A program made the translations under genes and the position numbers. The notes under the pieces were generated by a model. The model worked only from the letters and a program-made list of their open reading frames with translations, did no database searches and had not been told where the DNA came from. This document shows positions 21,030 through 30,984 of a stretch of DNA of 64,000 nt, in pieces. How positions within the stretch are numbered: position 1 is the first letter of the stretch; the number at the start of each line of letters is the position of its first letter. Source of the stretch: Galdieria yellowstonensis (Eukaryota; Rhodophyta; Bangiophyceae; Galdieriales; Galdieriaceae). The DNA lies in the NCBI GenBank assembly GCA_026122205.1, contig JANCYU010000033.1:139001-203000 (forward strand). The letters are read 5' to 3'.

Positions 21030-21202
21030 CTCTACAACCTTGTAACTTTCTAGTGGATACAGCTCCACTAAAGAAAGTACGCAAACGCAACTTTTCAAAA
21101 AGTATCTTCTCCCTTGCACATATGGCAAGTTGATCCACCCAACAACGGAAAATTTCCAAGTCGTCGCTTTCGTCTTCTGGACGGAGGAGATTTTCTTTCC
21201 AT

Positions 21203-22829
21203 TTATTTCATTTCCTGAGACTCTTTTTCAGCACAAGACTGATCAGTTATATCTGTTGAATTGGTATTCCTATTCTCACATGTTTCTATATTATTAGAAG
21301 CAATACATGGGAATAAATCCTTCAACTGCTTTAAATTTTGTTTGGCTTGACTAGTCCACGACTGCCGAAATAACTGATCCATAACTTCCATATCCAAGCC
21401 TTTGGTCTCGGGAACGAAAAGAAAGAAAATAATCCAATCGATTAGCGTACAACCAGCAAAGAATGCAAAGGCTCCTTCTGTCTTCATTTGATCCATCATA
21501 TCTGGAAATGAAAAGGAAACAACAAAATTAAAAGCATAGCTAAAAAAGGTACAAATGCTCAAACATTCGGACCGAACTTCCAAGGGAAATATTTCTGCAG
21601 TAATGACCCATGAAATAGGACCCAAACCAGGACTATAAAATAAACGAAACAATAGAAAACCGACAATACTTAGTGCCATACGAACTCGACGAGAACCTAA
21701 AAATGATAATCCAACAAGAAGACACATGCAAGCAATGATAGGCATAGTGTAGACCAATAATACTCTTCTTCCAAATCGATCCACAATCCAAAACATGGGA
21801 AGTGTAAACAGAAAAGTTGCAGCTCCATAGGCAACATTTACATAGACAGCATGAGAAATGGACATACCAGCTGAACGAAGTACCACATCGAAATAATACA
21901 ACATGGCATTGACACCCGACAATTGTCTGGAAAGTTGTAAGAACATGCCAATCACAAGTGCATGACGAATATGTGGAGTTGTCATTATTTTATAAATAGC
22001 GCCATGACCACTTCTTTCTCTCCACGTCCGAGTAATGTTCTCTTTGATTGAGTTTAAATCTGCAAGTGCTTCTGCTTCCGTCGTTCTCACCTTTCGAAGA
22101 GAATCTAAAGCTTGAGGATATTTTCTCTTATAAATGAGCCACCTGGGAGACTCTGGAGTAAACAAAAGTCCTATTAAACATAAACAAGGAGGAATAATAA
22201 CTGTTCCCAACATAAATCTCCAGCCATTAGAAACATTTACAAATATTGCATCAGAGACTGAACCAAGAAATAGACCCAGAGTAACAGAAAGCTGATATGT
22301 TCCCGTCAACATTCCTCGAACTCTAGCTGGAGCACACTCGGACAAATAAATAGGAACTGTGGAACTAAATATTCCAAAGGATACTCCAAGAATAACTCTT
22401 GCTGTTAATAACAGACCCCAAATATTTACCAAAGCTTCCATAATTCCTGCTCCTATAGCAACGACAGAAGCAACAGCCAGAGCGCCTTTTCTGCCCACAT
22501 AAGAATTGATAAAAGTTGAGCTAGCAATAGCTTCATTAGTCCAATTACAAACAAACTTGAAAACTCCCATATTCTTACAAGCTTGAGCCAACGACAGCTC
22601 CTAACAGAGTTGCTGCAGTTGTCAGTCCGTGCAAAGTAGAGTCCAAGTGGTAATGTTTCACGAAAAACAACTGTGCCCCATTGACAAGTGCAATATCTAT
22701 GCCTACTGTAGAACCTCCAAAAGTAGCTATTAAAGCCAGAAAATAAAGTCGTAAAGGAATATCTTTCACCCAGTCTCGATATTTTCTACGCAAAACATCG
22801 GCATTCATCTCTTCCTTCTTTCCCCACAA
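21203..22829 (-). CDS. Sugar transporter, MFS sugar-porter family
   Basis: Two exons, 22829-22579 and 22520-21203, joined in phase over a 58-nt intron; 522 aa. About twelve membrane segments. The intron interrupts the loop between segments 2 and 3, and joining restores GAVVGSSF...YVGRKG, the first GR-type motif. Others are PIYLSECAPARVRGM (PESPR-like region after TM4 and PESPRWL present), RQLSGVNAMLYYFDVVL in TM7, FGRRVLL, and the PETKGLDME motif near the C-terminus. These define proton-coupled monosaccharide or polyol carriers. Cyanidiophyceae are known for growing on many sugars and polyols using large sets of such carriers; the substrate of this one is not deducible. A tandem partner is not present. 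Confidence 0.9.
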
Positions 22830-22865
22830 ATTCTCGACTCTTTTTTCTTTTTGGGTTGGTGAAAG

Positions 22866-23359
22866 ATGACTGTTTATGCGTTTTATCTATTTGATCGGCA
22901 AGGCAATTGTCTATGCTATAGAGAATGGAGTAGACCCAAACTTATGAAAGATGCGACACAAGATCAGAAGAATACTTTTGGTTTGTTATTTGCTTTAAAA
23001 AACTTTTGTCAAAAATTATCTCCTACCCAACCGTAAGTATTTGTGGTCTTGTCTAGTTTGCAGCAAGTTTGTTGATATTGGTTAGAGGAGGAATTGTAAA
23101 GAATTATTCCACCGATGTATATTCGCTTCATTATTTTGAAAGTCTTACAGGTCTTCGCTTTGTGCTATTGACGAGTAGAGGTAGTGGAGACCTGTCGGGG
23201 GTTCTTCGTGATATTTATTTAAATGTGTATGTCGACACAGTTATAAGGAATCCATTATATGTACCAGGAAAGTCTATTCAATCACAGCTTTTCCTTTCCA
23301 AGCTTGATTCTTCTATCAAAGCACTTGCATGTTTTCAAGACAACGAAAGTAGGAAATAA
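22866..23359 (+). CDS. BET5: TRAPP complex subunit 1 (TRAPPC1/BET5)
   Basis: Two exons, 22866-23032 and 23068-23359, separated by a 35-nt intron beginning GTAAGT; 152 aa. The N-terminus TVYAFYLFDRQGNCLCYREW and FGLLFALKNFCQKLSP is the longin-like start of TRAPPC1. The second exon holds VYSLHYFESLTGLRFVLLTS and LRDIYLNVYVDTVIRNPLY, both conserved in BET5. TRAPPC1 is one of the small subunits of the TRAPP guanine-nucleotide exchange factor for Ypt1/Rab1 in ER-Golgi traffic. The intron is shorter than its neighbours, but the phase and the alignment leave little choice. It is divergent from the sugar transporter with a 36-nt gap between start codons, so they share a very small promoter. Confidence 0.86.
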
Positions 23360-23406
23360 ACTCGCTCTTTCACATTCACACCGCGACAACATTGGCGGTT
23401 GTGTTC

Positions 23407-24933
23407 ATGTGGACGACGTTTATTCCATCGTCACTATCTCATAAAGTGTTTGTGAAGCCTGTGCCACTATCCAAAAAATGTAATAAAAGTAAAGTGGTTA
23501 CTATGGTAACTACTGAAAGAGACCACCAACCTATTTTAAAAGACCCCAATTTGAAACAAGCAGATCCTTTGGTGTACGAGTTGTTAGAAAAGGAAATGCG
23601 TCGTCAGTGGAAAGGTTTGGAACTTATTGCCTCGGAAAATTTCACTTCAAAAGCCGTATTGGAAGCTTTGGGTTCGGCCTTTACAAATAAATACTCTGAA
23701 GGACAACCAGGTGCACGATATTATGGCGGCAATGAGTATATCGATGAGTTGGAATTACTTTGCCAACAAAGAGCTTTGGAAGCTTTTGGTTTGGACCCAA
23801 GTGAATGGGGAGTGAATGTGCAGCCTTATAGTGGTTCACCTGCGAACTTTGCAGTGTTCACAGCGCTATTACAACCACATGATCGTATCATGGGATTGGA
23901 TCTTCCATCTGGTGGTCATTTAACTCACGGCTTTTATACGACAAAGAAGAGAGTATCTGCAAGTTCTATTTATTTTGAGTCCCTTCCTTATCGCGTTTCG
24001 CCTGTGACTGGTTATATTGACTATGAGAATTTAGAAGAATTGGCTCGTCTGTTCCGTCCAAAGTTGATCATTGCAGGTGGAAGTGCTTATCCTCGAGAAT
24101 GGGACTATGGAAGATTTAGAAAGATTTGTGACGAGAACGATGCCTATCTTATGGTAGATATGGCACATATTTCAGGTTTAGTTGCAGCAAAACAAGTTTT
24201 ATCGCCGTTTTCTTATGCGGATGTGGTTACAACGACAACACATAAGAGTTTACGTGGACCAAGAGCAGGTATGATATTCTATCGACGTCAATGTCTTGCA
24301 CAAGTTAGACGAGGAGAAGATTTGGAGTCTTTGATTAATTCTGCAGTATTTCCTGCTTTACAAGGAGGACCTCATAATCATCAGATTGCAGCACTTGCAG
24401 TTCAACTTGCACAAGTAAATACACCTGAATTCAGAGAATATGCGAAACAGATCATATTAAATGCCAAAGCTTTGGCGAAGTACTTGAGTTCGTTGGGTTA
24501 TCATTTAGCTACAGGTGGAACTGAAAATCATTTGATATTATGGGATTTGAGACCTCAACGCTTTACAGGTTCCAAGGCAGAAAAGTTATTTGAAAAGTGT
24601 TCCATTACTTTGAATAAGAATTCTGTACATGGAGACCATTCTGCCTTGAGTCCTGGAGGTGTTCGTATCGGTACTCCAGCATTGACATCTCGTGGATTCA
24701 AGGAAAGAGACTTTGAACAAGTTGGAGAGTTTCTTCATCGTGGATTAGAAATTGGTTTAAATATTCAAACGAAGACTGGAAAGAAGTTGCAAGACTTTGT
24801 ATCTGGTTTGGACATTTATTATCGTCCAGAACTTGTGAAATTACAAACAGAAGTAGAAAACTTTGCTTCTAGTTTTCCTATTCCAGGTTTTGATGCAAGT
24901 ATTTTTAATCATTCTTTGTATGAAAGAAGATAA
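23407..24933 (+). CDS. Serine hydroxymethyltransferase
   Basis: PLP enzyme that interconverts serine and glycine with tetrahydrofolate; single exon. Core motifs: WKGLELIASENFTSKAVLEA, EGQPGARYYGGNEYIDELE, GLDLPSGGHLTHGFYT, VDMAHISGLVAA, and the PLP lysine in VVTTTTHKSLRGPRAG. From the ATG at 23407 it is 508 aa. The 32 residues before the next in-frame Met (23503, MVTTERDHQ) contain no Asp or Glu, are rich in Ser, Lys and Val, and look like a mitochondrial or plastid leader. Starting at 23503 gives a 476-aa cytosolic form. Use of both starts would give dual targeting, which is inference. It follows TRAPPC1 by only 47 nt on the same strand. Confidence 0.95.
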   Translation: MWTTFIPSSLSHKVFVKPVPLSKKCNKSKVVTMVTTERDHQPILKDPNLKQADPLVYELLEKEMRRQWKGLELIASENFTSKAVLEALGSAFTNKYSEGQPGARYYGGNEYIDELELLCQQRALEAFGLDPSEWGVNVQPYSGSPANFAVFTALLQPHDRIMGLDLPSGGHLTHGFYTTKKRVSASSIYFESLPYRVSPVTGYIDYENLEELARLFRPKLIIAGGSAYPREWDYGRFRKICDENDAYLMVDMAHISGLVAAKQVLSPFSYADVVTTTTHKSLRGPRAGMIFYRRQCLAQVRRGEDLESLINSAVFPALQGGPHNHQIAALAVQLAQVNTPEFREYAKQIILNAKALAKYLSSLGYHLATGGTENHLILWDLRPQRFTGSKAEKLFEKCSITLNKNSVHGDHSALSPGGVRIGTPALTSRGFKERDFEQVGEFLHRGLEIGLNIQTKTGKKLQDFVSGLDIYYRPELVKLQTEVENFASSFPIPGFDASIFNHSLYERR

Positions 24934-24987
24934 ATATTAGGACGAATTTGTTGGCAAATCCAAAACGACAACGACAGCAAAGGAAAT

Positions 24988-25719
24988 ATGAGCGATGATC
25001 GTTCCACGACGAACACGACGACTTGTCCAAGTAACGAAAAAACGACCGGTGCCAAAGTCATTCAGAGTGTAGATGTTCCTCCCAATCAAACTATCTATGT
25101 TAGGAATTTAAACGAAAAAGTAAAGAAACAAGAGCTTCGTCAGTCTCTTTATGAAGCCTTTTCTCAGTTTGGTCGTATAGTCGACGTAGTGGCTTTGAAG
25201 ACTACTCGGATGAGAGGCCAAGCTTTCATAGCCTTTGAAGATATCGCTTCTGCAACCAACGCTTTAAGAGGTTTGCAAGGATTCCTTTTTTATGATAAGC
25301 CCATGGTAATACAATATGCAAAGACAAAGTCGGATAAAATTGCAAAGTTAGAAGGAACGTTTGTACCTCGTTCGGAAAGAAAGGCTGAACAAGACACCAA
25401 CACAACTTCCAAATCGGAGACTTTAAAGCGTAAAAGAACTTCACCTATATTATCAAAGGATGTGGACAACGTACAAGTTGGAGAACCCAACCACGTATTA
25501 TTCATCGCAGGTATTCCAGAAGATTGTTCAGTGGAACAATTAGCAAGCCTATTCGTTCAGTTTCCAGGATATAAAGACACAAGATTAGCTGCTGGTCAAG
25601 AACGTGTTGCTTTCGTAGAGTTTGAGACGGAAGATCAAGCAACTATTGCTTTACAAGGAATGCAAGGATTTCGTATATCTGAAACGAGCCAATTAATTAT
25701 TGTATATGCCAAGAAATAA
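24988..25719 (+). CDS. U1A/U2B''-type snRNP protein (two RRMs)
   Basis: Single exon, 243 aa. A polar Thr-rich N-terminus of about 30 residues precedes RRM1 (NQTIYVRNLNEKVKKQELRQ, and MRGQAFIAFEDI). The sequence YVRNLNEK, LYEAFSQFGRI and KPMVIQYAKTKSD is characteristic of U1A/U2B''/SNF proteins that bind the stem-loop of U1 or U2 snRNA. A charged linker leads to RRM2 (NHVLFIAGIPEDCSVEQLAS). Having both RRMs fits U1A, U2B'' or a single SNF-like protein doing both jobs; sequence alone does not decide. The many introns in this window make a spliceosomal component unsurprising. Confidence 0.9.
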   Translation: MSDDRSTTNTTTCPSNEKTTGAKVIQSVDVPPNQTIYVRNLNEKVKKQELRQSLYEAFSQFGRIVDVVALKTTRMRGQAFIAFEDIASATNALRGLQGFLFYDKPMVIQYAKTKSDKIAKLEGTFVPRSERKAEQDTNTTSKSETLKRKRTSPILSKDVDNVQVGEPNHVLFIAGIPEDCSVEQLASLFVQFPGYKDTRLAAGQERVAFVEFETEDQATIALQGMQGFRISETSQLIIVYAKK

Positions 25720-25830
25720 GTTGAAAACAACTTTATTATTCACGCAAAGGAATATTTTCCATACGTTCCAATTCAGCCAAACCTTTATTTCCAACCAACG
25801 AGAAGCATCTGCTGGTTTTTTTCATTGTTG

Positions 25831-27388
25831 TTATGGAGGAAAAGAAGAACTAAGAAATACTGGGTCAGGTTCCTTAATAGTACAAGTAGTTAAAGAACGA
25901 CCCAACTGCGATGTTCGTGGAGTACGTGTTGTTTCAGATATGATGACGGTTGTTGTTGTTGTTGTTGTTTTGTTTCTTTGCGCAGTTTTCCAGTCTGGAA
26001 TTTCTTGTGTATTTTCATCTTGGTGTTGCGGTTGTTCCGTTTCGTTATCGATAAATATGTCGCCTGATACAATTTCCATTTCTTGTCGTACTAAGAAACT
26101 TTGTTGTCTTCCTAATACGGAACCTGGTCGACAAATCCGTACCCAGGCAATAGCTTCTGCAGCCCTAAAGTTGTAATATCTCATCAGAGCACAACAAATA
26201 AGTGTTCCTGTTCTTCCTAAACCTGCTTTACAATGTACAGCAACAGCTCCTTGTTCCGTAGTACAAATATTTAAAAACTGTCGTACAATAGTTCTCGAAG
26301 GAGTTGCACCATCATCAAAATACAAGTCATAATGATGAATACCTGCATCCACAAATCTTCTAGCTTCATACATTTTGTTATTTAAACGAACAACACAAGT
26401 TACATTCTTTTTGCGAAAATACGGAATGTAATCTTCCGGTGTAAAGGAACGAGAGCCATCAGGAGACAATGTACGAACTGCAGTAGGACCACTAAAGGCA
26501 ACAAGTTTTCCAGGAACAATCCAATTAAGGTCTCCGTGTAAAGGCTGTTCAAAGAACTCATATTCTTCAATATCAAACTGGTCTGGATCAAAAAATCCAT
26601 TGCTTCGAGCTTTGTCCAGAGCATCAATACAATCTTTCACAGTCAGTTGGAAAGAGGACTTTACAAAGGAAGCATCCTTAAAATAGCAAAAGCGAGGTTC
26701 CAGTTTCTCCAATATTCTATAAATATCGTCTGCAGACATTCCCAAACGAAATATAGCATAGCCTGCAATAAGGACAGCTGCATTGCTTATGTATTTGTCC
26801 TCATCTTTACAATAAAAATATACACAAGAGCCGTCGGCATCTGCCATTTTCTGATCAGTTAGTTGAATGAAACGGTATCTATATATCCATAGTCACATGA
26901 GAAACGTTGTCCATGACAAGATACAATTCACATCCTTACAGTTGTCCTAAATTCAGTGGTCCAAAGTCTGCACAAAAGGGTTCATAAGTTAGCAACTCGT
27001 CAACAGAGTAGAATTCTCCAACGAGTTCTTTTTGTCGCAACGAGTAATGATTTTCATTTTCTGAATACTGTAATAGAGCGAAACTCATGGGAGAAGTAGG
27101 TGAGATGGTCAGCGCATTCATCAACTTTTCTGATGAGTTCTCCTGTCTCTCCAAGTCCATAGGCTCAGAACAAGTGGAGGAACGTTTATGCTTCTCTGTA
27201 GAGACCGTATTTTCCATAGAACAACCGCTATCTGTTGTGGCACTGGGGTCACTCTTTGCTTTGGTCCGAAGTACTCGATAGGAAACAAGTTCCCACAAGC
27301 TTTCATTTAGTGGAAAGAAAGCCAACTTTCCTTGTAAAATTTCGCAACAGACTTGTTCCCACTGTCTCCAAACCGACTCTTCTGCCAT
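25831..27388 (-). CDS. CDC14: CDC14-type dual-specificity phosphatase
   Basis: Two exons, 27388-26940 and 26878-25831, joined in phase over a 61-nt intron; 498 aa. The junction reconstructs YEPFCADFGPLNLGQ followed by LYRFIQLTDQK, the conserved CDC14 N-terminal block that is split by the intron. Exon 2 continues with NAAVLIAGYAIFRLG, GDLNWIVPGKLVAFSGP, VRLNNKMYEARRFVDAGI and the active site VAVHCKAGLGRTGTL (Cys-X5-Arg). It ends in a tail with a run of Thr encoded by a CAA-type repeat. CDC14 reverses CDK phosphorylation at mitotic exit. Between the N-terminal helix and YEPFCADFG there is an extra Ser/Thr/Glu-rich insert of about 70 residues. The frame is open upstream to 27643, which would add 85 residues. 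Confidence 0.9.
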
Positions 27389-27947
27389 GCGTTGAAGAGT
27401 AGACAAGTTTTGTTTGCTTCTCCTCGAGTGGCTTTCTAGAGTCCCCAAATACTTAGTAAAGTTTAAAAAGCTTCTATTACTACTTGCACTAATTTCCTCA
27501 CCTTGGTATCTACGTACAAACCGCCTCGAGTTAACCAACTGCTGCAAGACACAAGTCTTGAGAAACCAAAATCCCAAATTCAGTTGTCGAAATTGGATCC
27601 CACCAATCTCGCGAGACATGAGGGTGCGATGATTCCAGAGCACCGTGGAACGCCACAGAGAAAGACGCGCTCGATGTATTATTTATTTGTCCAGACTCTA
27701 TCATCAATAGCCCAACTCTTGTTGAATTGTCTTCAATCACCAATACACAATAAACAATGCTATATATTCTTTATGTGGTTTATCATTGATCCATTTCCTT
27801 TCTCTACTAGAATGATGATAAAGGATCTATCAAGTAACAAGTATTTATTGCTGTTTCTGCTTTATTTCTGAGCTGCGTCAACCATCGCCGCAAATGAGAT
27901 ACAATCGCTTCTAGTTCCGTTTGTCCATTTTCCATTGTTGAATTTCA

Positions 27948-29580
27948 ATGACGCTCATTAAAAGTGTGGATGCTCGAGAGATTCTAGACTCGAGAGGAAA
28001 TCCGACAGTTGAAGTTCAAGTCACTACTGAACTAGGTGTTACTCGTGCAGCTGTTCCTTCTGGTGCTTCAACAGGAGTTCACGAAGCTCACGAGTTGAGA
28101 GATAACGACAAGGTAAGTTTCCATTATTAGGTCGTCCGTGGTGGTATATTTTGATCGCCATCAAGTCGAGGTTTCTAGGAAAGGGAGTTACAAAAGCAGT
28201 ACAAAATGTGAAGACCGAACTTGCAAAAGCTGTGATTGGTATGGATTGTCGGGACCAGGCAGCGATTGATCGCAAGATGATCTCTTTGGATGGAACTCCA
28301 GTATGTGTCTTCTCGGTATATTGTGAAAACTTCAATAATAACGAGTTGTAGAATAAAAGTAGACTGGGGGCTAATGCTATACTTGGAGTTTCCATGGCTG
28401 TTTGTCGTGCCGGCGCACTTGCCAGAGGAGTTTCCTTGTATCAACATATCAATGACCTTGCGGGCAAACCTAAAGTATGTATGTGAATTTGTTGTACTTT
28501 GACAACTCTTATTGATGAAACACAGATTCTTTTACCGGTTCCTGCTTTTAATGTGATCAACGGTGGATCTCACGCTGGTAACAAAGTCGCTTTTCAGGCA
28601 AGTACAAACTTTTAAACTCCGCTCGATACAAGCAATTGATATATTTATAGGAATTTATGATACTTCCAGTAGGAGCACCTTCGTTCAAGGAAGCATTAAG
28701 AATGGGAGCTGAGGTCTATCAAAACTTGAAACAAGTTATCAAGGCAAAGTATGGCTTGGATGCTACTTCAGTTGGAGATGAAGGTGGATTTGCACCCAAC
28801 ATTCAGGCAAGTAGAGAGAAGCAACTTTTACTATCACATATACTTACAAGGTGAATGTTAGGAATTGGAGGAAGGAGTGGAGTTGTTGGTAGAAGCCATT
28901 GAGAAGGCAGGACATACTGGTAAAGTTAAGATTGGCATCGACTCTGCTGCTTCAGAGTTTTGGAAGTCTGAGCGTTCCAGTTACGATTTGGACTTTAAGA
29001 ATCCTAGTTCTTCAGATGCTCATCTCAAGTCCACTGAACAATTATTGAATTTATATGAAGACTTGGCAAAGAAGTTTCCTATTGTTTCCTTTGAAGATCC
29101 TTTCCATGAAGAAGACTTTGATGGCTTTGCAAAGATGACAAAAGTGTTGGGAAAGGACTATCAAATCGTGGGCGATGACTTGTTGGTCACGAACCCTACT
29201 CGAATAAAGAAAGCCATTGATGCTGGTGCTTGTAACGCTCTCTTATTGAAGTTGAATCAGATTGGCACCTTAACAGAATCGATAGAAGCGAATGACATGA
29301 GTCGAGCAGCCAAATGGGGAGTTATGGTTTCTCATCGGTCTGGAGAAACAGAAGATTCCTTTATTGCAGATTTGGTTGTTGGTTTGGGAACTGGACAGGT
29401 ATATTTTCTATATTGTATATAGTTGAAAGCAAACTGAAATCCTTTCACTAGATAAAGTCGGGAGCTCCATGCCGTTCTGAACGTCTTGCGAAATATAATC
29501 AGTTGCTTCGTATCGAAGAGGAGTTGGGAAGCAATGCGGTTTATGCCGGAGCTCATTTTAGAACGCCTTGGAATGTTTAA
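27948..29580 (+). CDS. Enolase
   Basis: 2-phosphoglycerate dehydratase of glycolysis, 438 aa in seven exons: 27948-28112, 28166-28300, 28352-28474, 28526-28597, 28651-28806, 28862-29398 and 29452-29580. All phases are zero. Motifs in order: REILDSRGNPTVEV, PSGASTGVHEA, RFLGKGVTKAV, NKSRLGANAILGVSMAV, PVPAFNVINGGSHAGNK, QEFMILPVGAPSF, GDEGGFAPN, VSFEDPFHEED, GDDLLVTNP, KLNQIGTLTE, and MVSHRSGETED with the catalytic region. Introns 4 and 5 both start with GC instead of GT (CAG/GCAAGT). No organelle leader is present, so this should be the cytosolic enzyme. The start MTLIKSVDAREI fits the family exactly. Confidence 0.96.
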
Positions 29581-29587
29581 ACAGCGT

Positions 29588-29612
29588 TTTGTATTTGTTG
29601 TTGTTGTTGTTG
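29588..29612. repeat. (TTG)n trinucleotide repeat after enolase
   Basis: A short run of TTG units lies within about 30 nt after the enolase stop codon, in the presumed 3' untranslated region. The same repeat unit occurs after the CCT1 stop (51339-51354) and inside three coding regions in this window. Confidence 0.7.
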
Positions 29613-29721
29613 TTTTGATGTTTTCGATAAAGTTTTTTCAATGACTTGTGCAATAATAGTCCAATGACATTGGTCGAGTTGGTGATGAAAGATTTCGTTT
29701 GTGGAGACGCGACGATAAGGA

Positions 29722-30464
29722 ATGGTTCATGTATCTTCCTTGTTATTATTCAGTGCCAGAGTGGCTAGAGCTGGTGGAAACTTACCGCGTAAAAGAATTC
29801 TACGAGGAAAGTTGTCAAAGGAAATCAGTGACCCCGTGGAATCTTGTGTCACGGAGATACGCTTTGCAAAGAAAGTAAAGCACCGTCTAGAACCTTGGAA
29901 CTTTTTACCCGGCGATACAGTGGAAGTTTTGAACGGTCCAGAAAAAGGCAAACGTTCGCGTATATTGTTATCACTTCCAGAATCCAACGATTTGGTGATC
30001 GAAGATATCAATGTTCGACCAGTATTGAGGTTGAAAGATAATAGTAACGAAACAGAAGAAGTGAAAACAGAACATCCTCTGAAAGCTTCCAGAGTTTCGT
30101 TGGTTTGTCCAGAAACAGGGTAGGAAGACAAAGAACACAAAAGGCCGTCAACTGAAAAGAAAGTATTTAGAAAAGCAACGGACGTTGTTTATCGTTATTT
30201 GGAAGATGGAACAAGAGTTCGAGTAGCAAAGGTATCTGGTGCCATAGTTCCATATCCTCAGTTGGCGTCCAGTATGGAGAAGAGCAAAGAAGAGAAGCCA
30301 GATGAAATGAAAGTTGATAGTACGTCTCTTTGCTACTGTGTTGGAAAACTAAACCCTTTTGCTTGTGTATAGATAAATACTTGTGCACTCCTCCTGAAAG
30401 CGCTGCCAAAAGAACATTGGAAACCAAGGGTCTTGCCACTGTCCTACAAGTGGAGGATTTGTAA
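29722..30464 (+). CDS. Ribosomal protein uL24, mitochondrial type
   Basis: Three exons, 29722-30119, 30171-30319 and 30373-30464, joined in phase; 212 aa. The KOW domain is seen at about 57-90 (WNFLPGDTVEVLNGPEKGKR), preceded by a basic leader (SARVARAGGNLPRKRILRGK). The second exon continues with LEDGTRVRVAKVSGAIVPYP, the block that follows the KOW motif in bacterial-type uL24. The length and extra C-terminal part (YLCTPPESAAKRTLETK) match mitochondrial rather than plastid uL24 proteins; this is judged from memory. It converges on the small minus-strand gene with a 20-nt gap. Confidence 0.82.
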
Positions 30465-30484
30465 CATCACTTTTGACACGGACG

Positions 30485-30772
30485 CTAGCTTTTAGGTTGT
30501 GGATTTTGTTCGTTTACCCCTTGTAGTATCTCTTTGAGTTCGTCTTGTGTCGCTTGTTTTTTGACAACTACGAAGAAGAGTCCTTGAGACGACGAGTACT
30601 TTTGTATTTGGGTCAACGCTATTCCTGTACTGCTCCTAAGGTTTAAACGAGTTTGTTTGGAGTCTTCCAGGTTGCTGTATAGGACGAAACCAACAGCCAC
30701 AAAAGAAGAGATAGGCGTGGCTTGTATCTGGATAGTTTGTCTCGTAGACAACAATAAAGAACGTGTGGACAT
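30485..30772 (-). CDS. Hypothetical small protein, 95 aa
   Basis: An intact frame of 95 codons. The first 40 residues are Ser/Thr/Arg-rich with no acidic residue before LED and include a weakly hydrophobic stretch (ISSFVAVGFVLYSN), so it could have a mitochondrial leader or one membrane segment. The rest is polar and ends in NEQNPQPKS. No family recognised. It is convergent with the uL24m gene. It may well be real because the space fits the gene density, but there is no independent support. Confidence 0.45.
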   Translation of the reverse strand: MSTRSLLLSTRQTIQIQATPISSFVAVGFVLYSNLEDSKQTRLNLRSSTGIALTQIQKYSSSQGLFFVVVKKQATQDELKEILQGVNEQNPQPKS

Positions 30773-30984
30773 TACAGCGCCTCGAAAAAGCGCTTCCTAT
30801 TTGCCTTCTTTGGAGCTTTTCCTAGACAGAAAAAAAGACACAAACAACTTTCTATAGCAAAGACACTTGGAATAATAAAACAGAAAAACAAACACCTCAA
30901 CATGAACACACGTGCTTCTTATCTATTCAAATTGCCAATGTTATGCAAACTCACTCCTTCTTACTGCAACTGAATAACTTGACT

